This document shows positions 57,149 to 64,000 of a DNA stretch of 64,000 nucleotides, one piece after another. The translations under genes and the position numbers were made by a program. Every line of letters begins with the position of its first letter. Position 1 is the first letter of the stretch. The stretch comes from Aphelocoma coerulescens (taxonomy: Eukaryota > Chordata > Aves > Passeriformes > Corvidae): positions 868,001 through 932,000 of the forward strand of contig NW_027183981.1 in the NCBI RefSeq assembly GCF_041296385.1. Direction: 5' to 3'. The notes below the pieces were generated by a model that did not search any database, was not told the origin of the DNA, and saw only the letters and a program-made list of their open reading frames with translations.

Positions 57149-57334
57149 TGATGCCCAAAAACTAGGTAAGAAAACAGTGCTCCGTAGTATAAGGCCTATA
57201 GAGCAGGTATTTGCTTATTTGATGCTGAGAGTGAGGGGAATAGTTCCACCATAAGCTCACTTATCCATTCTTCACACAGTACTAGCTTTTAACAATTTTT
57301 TATTTAATGTGCACATTATACTTTCCTAACCTTC
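57149..57334 (-). repeat. ERV3 5' LTR, U5/R-side part
   Basis: Matches 49965 onward (GTAGTATAAGGCC, GAGCAGGTATTTG). Broken at CCTTC by the solo LTR at 57335. Confidence 0.88.
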
Positions 57335-58399
57335 TGTATTGGTTTTGCTCGGCCTGGTTTTTGGTAGCAGGGGGGCCACAGAGGTGGCTCCTGTGAGAAG
57401 CTCCTGGAAGTTTCCACCATGTCCAGCAGCACCAATTCCTGATGGCTCTGAAGATGGACTTGCTGCTGGCCAAAACTGGGCCAATGAGAGAGGTTGGTAA
57501 CACCTCTGTGATGACATATTTAAGAAGAAAATCAAAACAAAGTCACAAGAGATTTTGGATTCTAGAAGAGGAGGAGGTGAGAACATGTGAGGGAAAACAA
57601 CATGGTGAGACCAAGGTCAGTGAAGAAGGAGGGGGAGGAGGTGCTCCAGGTGCCAAAGGCAAGGTTCCTCTGCAGGCCGTGGTGAAGACCATGGGGAAGC
57701 AGCTGTGCCCCTGCAGCCCATGGGTCCACAGGGGATGCAGAGATCCACCCGCAGCCAATGGGAGAGGTGCTCACACTGGGCTGGGTGGGTGCCTGGAGGA
57801 GGCTGTGATGCAGTGGAAGACCCGGTGCAGAGAGAGGGCCCTTGATTCCAGGCTGGAGCAGCCTGTCCTTGGAGGGCTGCATCCCGTGGAAAGAGACCCA
57901 TGGCGCAGCAGTTTTGGGAGGACTGTGTGCCCGTGGGAGGGACTCACGCTGCAGTGGGTGCGGTAGGACTGCTGCTCGTGAGAGTGGACTCACGTCGGAG
58001 AGGTTCACGGAGAACTGTCTCCCGTGGGAGGGAGCCCACGGTACCACAGGGAAAGGACTCTTCTCCTGGAGCAGTAGAAGAAAATTGCGGTGATGGACTG
58101 ACCACAAATCCCCATGCCCAGTCTCCCTGCGCTGTCGGTGGGAAGGAGGGAGGGGCTGGGGGGGAAAAGGTGTTTTTAAGGGCGTATTTTATTTCTCATT
58201 ATCCTCCTCTGATTCTGTTAGCAATTAATTCACTTTGTAACTTTTAAATTAAGAGTGTTTTTCCCTTGAAGTGTTTTCTCCTGGTGCTTATCTCAACTCA
58301 TGAAGCCTTTGTTCTCTTTTTTTCCATCTCTCCTCTGCCCAGCTGTGGCAGGGGAGGGTGAGCCAGCAACTCTTGTCGGGCCAGTGCCAAATCATGACA
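57335..58399 (+). repeat. solo LTR (family X) nested in the ERV3 5' LTR
   Basis: Starts TGTATTGGTTTTGC and ends AAATCATGACA. Flanks CCTTC (57330-57334) and CTTTC (58400-58404) are a 5-bp duplication with one change; the undisturbed ERV3 3' LTR gives the empty site. Same family as 46898-48229. Confidence 0.86.
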
Positions 58400-58404
58400 C
58401 TTTC

Positions 58405-58755
58405 ATATTGCAACGTATTTTCTAATTACATGATTAAGGAAGCCCAAGTAGCACATGCGTGGCTTCGGCACGAGGTGGTCATCAGCCTCCTGGTGGTCGC
58501 TTTTGAGGAAGGCTCATAGGTCTTCCTGGGGCATGAACTCTTCACCCCTGTTCCTTGTGCATGCTCTATGATTGTCTGCTCAAATAGCAGTCAGCTTTTT
58601 GCTGTTAGCTCGTTCTGCTAAATTTGCTGATTTCTAAAAAGTGCTTCATTCCGTACCCTGTTACAAAGTAACTACTTCTTTTAGCATAGCTACAGCTTTT
58701 ATCATAGCTACAGCTTTTCACACAGCTCCAGCATTAGCTTGATGACTAGGCATCA
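58405..58755 (-). repeat. ERV3 5' LTR, U3-side part
   Basis: Resumes at ATATTGCAACG, matching 50151 onward, and runs to GGCATCA. Confidence 0.88.
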
Positions 58756-60489
58756 TGTACAGCACTGACAGTGTTGGCCCCAGTGCTGGGGGATGGGCAC
58801 TGGGGACTGGTTTGGGCTGGGGGGAGTTAACTTCCTTCCCAGGGGCTTCTCTGGGGCCAGGCTTGGATTTGGGCTGGAAATGGGGGGAAAATTCCAGGAG
58901 GCTTTTGTGCCTGTCCAGAGCCAAGGCCTTTCCTGTTCCTTGCCCTGTCTTACTGGTGAGGGGGCTGGGAGAGCACCAGGAAGGGGGAGAGACACAGCTG
59001 GGACAGGTGACCCTGACTTCACCCCAGATTCCCAGACCATATGGAGTAAGAATCATTCTGGAAAGAGAGGGGAGAAGGAGGAAGGGGGGGATGCTGGAAG
59101 TGGTGGCATTTGTGTCCCCAAGTCACCACTGCCGGGGATGGAGTCCTGCTCACCTGGGGATTGATGAACACCCACCTGCCTGTGGGAAGCAGGGAATGAA
59201 TTCCTGGTTTTGCTTCCTTGCACCACTTTTCCTTCCCCCATGGACCTGTCTGTGTCTGAGCCCAAGAGTTTGATCTCTCACTCTCTGGATTCTCCCCTGG
59301 CCCCATGGGTGCTCCAGCAACAGAACTGGGTCCACAACCAGCGATGGAACTGGGCATGAGGGGCAGGTGCCAGAGAAAGAGACACGGGGAGATGTAGCTG
59401 TGGGCTGTTGCCATGGCAACAAGTACGGGGCCCCTCAGTCCATTGATAGGCACAGAAACAAGCAGACATGATTTTATACCCTTCCCAGCTGTTTGCATTT
59501 CCTGCAAGCTTTTGAGAGTGTTGCTGGCAATATTTTTGTAATTTTTCAGGTGATTTACACAACACCTCACAGGACACACTCATGGTATGAGGAGAATTAT
59601 GTGATACACCATGGATTCATGTCCCTGGAAAATACCAAGGTTCTAATTGATTATTTACTGTTTGAGTCTAGCTGTGGGCAGTACAGACTTCAAATTTTAA
59701 TTTCAAGTGCGCATGGGGAAAGCACAGTATATTCTTCCAGATCTTTGCACAGTATTTGTTAGTTACATACAATAAAAAATCTTATTAACATCACTGTTCA
59801 ACAGCCCAGCATAAGGAAGCCAAACCACTGGCCTATCCCTAAGACTACACAAAAAGAATGCAACACATATGTTTTGCTTCCCACTTCAGATGAATCTGGG
59901 ATTTTGATTTTTCATTGTATTTAAGAGGTACTTGTAGTTTTCTTGTTATCTCTAGCCTCTGAAGTAGGGTTTGTCATTGTGGTGAAACTAAGACTAACCA
60001 AGGATTAATACAGAAATGTTCTAATCTATCCTTACACTTCTGTGGCAGAAGATGCTGGTCCTTAGGAAGGCTGCCTGGTGATTTCTGTCTGTGTTCAAAT
60101 ATTTAAAGCAACAACATTTAGTCCCACACTTTATATCTCAGATAAACAATTTAACAACATCTTAACACTATTTTCACAATCTTACAACATGCATATTTTA
60201 CTCCTTATGAAGCTGAAATCTTTTTGAATACAAGTAAATCTATTGAAACTTCAATTTTAGAAGTTTCAAAACTGTTTTAACATACTGAGAACAAAACAGT
60301 CTAAAAATAAAGGTCTAACAGCAGTTAAAATGCAGGAAAAAGGCAAGAGGACTTCAGGTAAAATTGCATACATTTAACAGCTATATTTCTTTCACTAAGT
60401 ATTATGTATTAAGAAAAACAGAGTAAATTTAGAAGAACAGAAGTTCTTTAAAACCAGAATTTCTAATGCCAGAAACAGCTTTGAAACAA
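58756..60489. other. SYCP1-downstream DNA, no gene recognised
   Basis: 58756-59450 is G-rich with long overlapping frames on both strands that look compositional; 59450-60489 is A/T-rich and unique-looking. One perfect X-box palindrome is listed separately. Confidence 0.5.
59407..59420. promoter_or_regulatory. perfect palindromic X-box (RFX-type site)
   Basis: GTTGCCATGGCAAC matches the RFX-family consensus on both strands. Position is about 1.3 kb beyond the SYCP1 stop; function is unknown. Confidence 0.35.
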
Positions 60490-60755
60490 CTTTCTAAGTA
60501 GTTATATTTATTTTAAGATTTAAAATTGACTAATTTGTGTCCCAACATTTTGCAGCACAAGGGAGGAAAGGTGGGAAATGCTCTGCAAGGGGATGTAGTT
60601 ATAGATCTATAAAGTTTATGTGTGTAAAGGAAATGAACATAGTATTACACACACTGAGTATGACAGAAAAATGCAACGAAGTACTAACTCAGAGAGAATA
60701 ACAACCCTGTGGTGGCACTAGGAAGTAATGCCAGGGCACTGGGTACTTCTGCATT
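60490..60755 (-). other. SYCP1: SYCP1 3' UTR (probable)
   Basis: Follows the stop codon on the minus strand; the first AATAAA in this sense is at 60507-60512, giving a 3' UTR of roughly 250-270 bases. Confidence 0.6.
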
Positions 60756-60899
60756 TTAAGCAAAGAACTTTACAGCTTCTTTAATTTTTCTTTTCCTGTC
60801 CATTTTGGACACAGCAGTCCATCCTGCCTCGCACGCTCTCCTCATGGTTTTGAGTTTCATTGCAGAGCCTGGAGATTTCACATTGGATGGAGTTGGTGC
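60756..60899 (-). CDS. SYCP1: SYCP1 last coding exon
   Basis: SYCP1 forms the transverse filaments that join homologous chromosomes in the meiotic synaptonemal complex; its C-terminus binds the chromosome axis. This exon (48 codons with TAA, phase 0) is preceded by TTCCTTCCTAG. It encodes a basic end: TPSNVKSPGSAMKLK, then GWTAVSKMDRKRKIKEA, then VKFFA-stop. This resembles the vertebrate SYCP1 end (W-x-A-h-x-KMDRKKK-h-KEAEKLF), with the normally conserved acidic Glu replaced by Val-Lys. The whole set of exons here is phase 0, has consensus splice sites and shows no lesions, so the gene looks functional. The stop is followed by a plausible 3' UTR. Confidence 0.93.
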   Translation of the reverse strand, partial: APTPSNVKSPGSAMKLKTMRRACEAGWTAVSKMDRKRKIKEAVKFFA

Positions 60900-60984
60900 C
60901 TAGGAAGGAAAATAAAGCCATCCATTAGTTTCTGTAAACAATGTGATTAACTGTTTGGTTTAATCTTATAAAAGGCTAACATAC

Positions 60985-61071
60985 CTTTTTTGGTGCTGTG
61001 GAATGTAACTGCGAAGCCTGAGGATAATCTTTGTACAGTTTTTTAAACATTTCTTCTTCCGAGACTATGCT
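60985..61071 (-). CDS. SYCP1: SYCP1 penultimate coding exon
   Basis: 29 codons, acceptor ATTTATTAG, donor GTATGT. Encodes SIVSEEEMFKKLY and ends TAPKK, matching the SVSEEE...LY segment of vertebrate SYCP1 just upstream of the basic tail. Confidence 0.93.
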
Positions 61072-61366
61072 CTAATAAATTAAAAAGTTACTTAGTCACA
61101 CTATATTAAAAAATACTTTTTATTTCCCCCTAGGGATACTAAACTATGAAAAAAAAAAGTTAAGATGTCATTATGAGACATAACAGTTCAATAAAAAGAA
61201 TGTAAATTATGTACATACAACTACAATTCCAGAAAGAACCAATTAAGTAAAAATATACACATAAATATTGCTTGACTGTGGAAGCCCAAACTCTTTATCT
61301 CCATTCTTAGACACAGCAGTGAGCACAAAGAACTGTTCAGTACACGATTTGTTCTCTGACTCTTAC

Positions 61367-61513
61367 CAGGAGGTCACTGTGCTCAGAGCTCTCGGACTCA
61401 CTATCCAGTCGGATAAGCACTTTTTGCTTTTTCCTCATGCTCTGCTCTGAAGGCAGGTTTGTGCTTCTTCCACTTTGCAGTTTATCTATTGGAGGAGTCT
61501 TCATAATATATGT
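61367..61513 (-). CDS. SYCP1: SYCP1 internal exon
   Basis: 49 codons, acceptor CTTTCCCAG, donor GTAAGA. Encodes MKTPPIDKLQSG, a KKQKV basic patch and the acidic Ser-rich DSESESSEHSDLL, the order found in SYCP1. The KTPP motif is a possible CDK site (inference). Confidence 0.92.
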
Positions 61514-61929
61514 CTGGGAAAGAAAATTTTAAAATTATTAAATTCTGTTTTATGGGGTGTTGGGAGAGGATGAAAGTTTGGTAAGAAAGTTTCACAGATA
61601 TGTAGGCTTGGCAGAAAGATCTCTGAATGTGGAAACTGAGGATGAGATAGAAATGAAAGCAAGTTTTGATATAGAATAAAAGATGTTTTGCTGAAACAGT
61701 GATCAATGAGTAACTGAGAAGGCAAAGGTTGGAGATGAGTTGGAAGGAGATTTTTAGGAATAGGACAAAGGTATGTGACTACAAACAAAGACATGTTTTT
61801 CACCAAGTAAATAAGTCTCAAGAAGAGCGTAAGTAAATAGAAAACATGTCTTTACCAAAAAGAGAGATATACGGCAGGCAAATAAGAAATGTCAATGTAG
61901 CAAGAAGAAGAAAGGTCTGAGAATTTTCC

Positions 61930-62245
61930 ACTGTAAGCTTAAATTGTAACTTACTTACTCTTGTGATTGGATAATAATGACTATAACATGGTGATGGTAG
62001 TAGTTATGATAGGCTATAGGCAAATGTAAAGGTATTGTGTATGGTGCTTATTGGTTGTTATGTGTTAAGATACTCTGCAAAGAAAAGTATATAATGCTTT
62101 GTAACTTGAACAGAAAGTGGCTTCAGGCATGCCTACAGCTGGAGTTGGCAGCTGTAGGGCTGGCTCTGGATACCCACTCCCTGAAATGCTGTAACTTCAC
62201 CTATGCAATAAACAGCTTTCAAGAGAGCCGCCTGAAGTCCAGACA
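61930..62245 (+). repeat. LTR-like element in SYCP1 intron
   Basis: Has TATATAATG (62088-62096) and AATAAA (62207-62212) about 110 bases apart, the layout of a plus-oriented LTR, antisense to SYCP1. Edges and class are uncertain; no duplication found. Confidence 0.4.
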
Positions 62246-63182
62246 TCCTTCATGAACCCTTCTCCTATAATGGGGTAAGCATAGAATCTAAACCCAAACT
62301 CATTACCCAGTTTACGGTCTGTGTCCAAGAAGACACCTGAGAGATGCAGTGGAACTATTATCTTTCCATCCAAACGTGAAGCAAAGACCCAAACAAAGTG
62401 GGATGGGGTGGAAATATCCTTTTTTGGTGCCAAACAAGGAGAATGAACAAGAAGCTGTGGAAGAACTGAATTTCATGGCACATTGCATCTAAGTTCTTTA
62501 TGCTTATCTGCAGAAACTCAGGTTATTCTGAACTTTAGCCACTACATGTGGACTGTAACAAACATCTAAGAAAATGGAAACAAGCAAAATTGCAGGAAAA
62601 TGCTTTCAGAGAAAGATTGATAGCAACATCAAGATTGGTTTTACTTAAAATAGTCTTTTCACCAGAAGTTAAACTTCTGAGAAACATTGCAATGGTCCTG
62701 TGCAGTCCTTTTTCAGAAAGATAACATCAAAATGGTAGTGGATTCTATTGTTCAAAAATGAAAACCACAAGCGAACTCCTGACAGGGAAGAGGGGTAAGT
62801 TCTGCAGTCAGGAATACTTTGATACTTTGACAATTTTTACAGCTATATAAGCTTTTTTCTCTTCCATAGAGAAAAAAGTACCTTTACAAATGGACACCTT
62901 TAAGACTAAGTAAAACAATTCTAGAGACAGTATTAAATTCACAATCCCTCTGGGACAGGAATTGCTACTGATTCATAATAATGGAGAAATTTATTAACTG
63001 AGCAAGAAAAATGACACACTGGGAGCCCTTCCACAAACTGCTCTCTAATATCGCCATGGAATGGTCTCACCTTTTAAGATCCCTTCTTATCCCAGGAAAA
63101 AAATAAGTAAGCATCTACAGAGAAGTAAGAAATACAGTCAGAAAAATGCAACGAGAAAAATTCGTTGTTAGGAGCTACAAAC

Positions 63183-63362
63183 CTCCAATGTTGGACAGCC
63201 CAAACGGCTTTCTGCAGGTACCAAAGGAGGCATTTTTTTCTTTTTCACTGTGTTGACTTCCATAGGAATATAATTTGGAGACTTTTTATTTTTTACATTA
63301 ATAGATTCACCATCTAGATCTAAACAAGGTTTAGGAGTCTCAGGAACATAAGTTTGCATTTT
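63183..63362 (-). CDS. SYCP1: SYCP1 internal exon
   Basis: 60 codons, acceptor AATTTTAG, donor GTTTGT. Encodes QTYVPETPKPCLDLD and a Lys-rich VKKKKMPPL. Corresponds to the region after the coiled coil. The intron to the next exon (61514-63182) holds an LTR-like element. Confidence 0.9.
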
Positions 63363-63500
63363 CTAAAATTAAAAAAGGTTTAAGTTAAAAGCATTCCAAT
63401 GTCTTTTGTTGAATGCAAATAAATTATCATGGCACTTCAATTAGATTCTACACATATAAATACGACTGAATTCTAAAATAAATTAAAAAGTTAAAGTTAC

Positions 63501-63560
63501 CTTGTGTTTATTTTCACTTTCAGGATTCATATTTCGAGAGTGTTCTTTTACAAGATTCTC
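63501..63560 (-). CDS. SYCP1: SYCP1 internal exon (20 codons)
   Basis: Acceptor CTTTTATAG, donor GTAACT, phase 0. Encodes a charged stretch (ENLVKEH, then ESENKHK) at the end of the coiled-coil region. Confidence 0.88.
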
Positions 63561-63817
63561 CTATAAAAGAGTTATGTGATAGGAAGTAAGCATTTTATTT
63601 CCATTCAGTTGTTAAAAATCTTCTTGGTGTAACTACAGAACACAGACTACAATCATACTGTTAAAAGTTTACACAAATATATGACAGGTTTAGTACCACT
63701 GCAGCATTCAAAAGTCATTATTTTTCTATTCAGTTTCATTTCTTATACAATTTCTCCCAGAGCACAAGCCCAGACCACACCTCTCACCCATACCACTCAG
63801 TTAGTAAAAAACTCCAC

Positions 63818-63892
63818 CTTTTCTTCAATTTCTGCTTTCAGTTGTTCCTTAAGGGATGACAGTTCACTTTTCAAACATGACAGCTCATTTTC
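63818..63892 (-). CDS. SYCP1: SYCP1 internal exon, coiled coil
   Basis: 25 codons, acceptor GTTTTCAG, donor GTGGAG (weaker). Encodes the heptad sequence CLKSELSSLKEQLKAEIEEK, matching the end of the long SYCP1 coiled coil. Earlier exons lie beyond the right window edge. Confidence 0.88.
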
Positions 63893-64000
63893 CTGAAAAC
63901 AATTAAATAAAGGATAGGGTTAACTATGCATGACCCAGAAAAAAGAAAACAGTCCAAAGTGAGACAGTAATTAACAGGTTGCCTTGGGGTGACTTTATGA

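Larger units (their letters stand above)
49965..58755 (-). mobile_element. ERV3: decayed class I (gamma-like) provirus with nested LTRs
   Basis: LTRs start TGATG and end GGCATCA at both ends (49965-50498 and 57149-58755, the latter split by a 1.06-kb solo LTR). Minus-sense order: 5' LTR, primer site, leader, gag, protease, (inserted LTR), reverse transcriptase, RNase H, integrase, polypurine tract, 3' LTR. Only about 280 bases separate the integrase end from the 3' LTR, so env is absent. Many stops and frame changes. The flanks TGCA (49961-49964) and TGTA (58756-58759) could be a 4-bp duplication with one change, fitting class I. Confidence 0.9.

Noticed and set aside
58718..59579. Overlapping 110-190-codon frames on both strands beside SYCP1 as host genes
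   Set aside because: GC-rich compositional frames, no recognisable domain, no splice or promoter support, mutually antisense.

Overview
The window looks like bird nuclear DNA, probably passerine (inference). It carries CR1 LINE 3' ends, class I, II and III endogenous retroviruses (ERVs) of avian type, and the 3' end of one recognisable vertebrate gene, the meiotic synaptonemal-complex gene SYCP1 (minus strand, 60.5-63.9 kb). Everything between is SYCP1-downstream DNA made of retroviral insertions and long blocks of satellite. No tRNA, rRNA or CRISPR was seen.

Layout. 1-0.35 kb: class I gag scrap. 1.5-8.7 kb: decayed class II provirus (ERV1) with 6-bp target duplication GTGCTC, split into a CR1. 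8.8-12.8 kb: sparse host DNA with CR1 scraps and two solo LTRs. 13-42 kb: a satellite domain of 40-50-bp minisatellites, a CCTTG/CAAGG pentamer-rich satellite, a ~1.7-kb macro-unit and a ~150-170-bp satellite. It holds two nearly perfect inverted repeats (508-bp arms around 1.3 kb; ~1.3-kb arms around 5.3 kb). Inside this domain, at 32150-40695, sits ERV2, a complete class II provirus with two 601-bp LTRs identical by eye, perfect 6-bp duplications and long open gag, pro-pol and env. 42-45 kb: ERVL-like pol remnant. 46-48.7 kb: minisatellite with nested solo LTRs. 50-58.8 kb: decayed class I provirus (ERV3) with two LTRs nested in it. 58.8-64 kb: SYCP1 downstream DNA, 3' UTR and six coding exons.

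How it works together. ERV2 has the layout of an autonomous provirus: U3-R-U5 signals, a tRNA-Lys-like primer site, Gag, an A-AAA-AAC shift site into one fused pro-pol frame, Env and a polypurine tract. ERV1 is an older relative with the same architecture whose env is collapsed to two hydrophobic segments. All three proviruses and the gag scrap lie on the same strand as SYCP1. All identities and boundaries were judged by eye; no alignment or database search was run.
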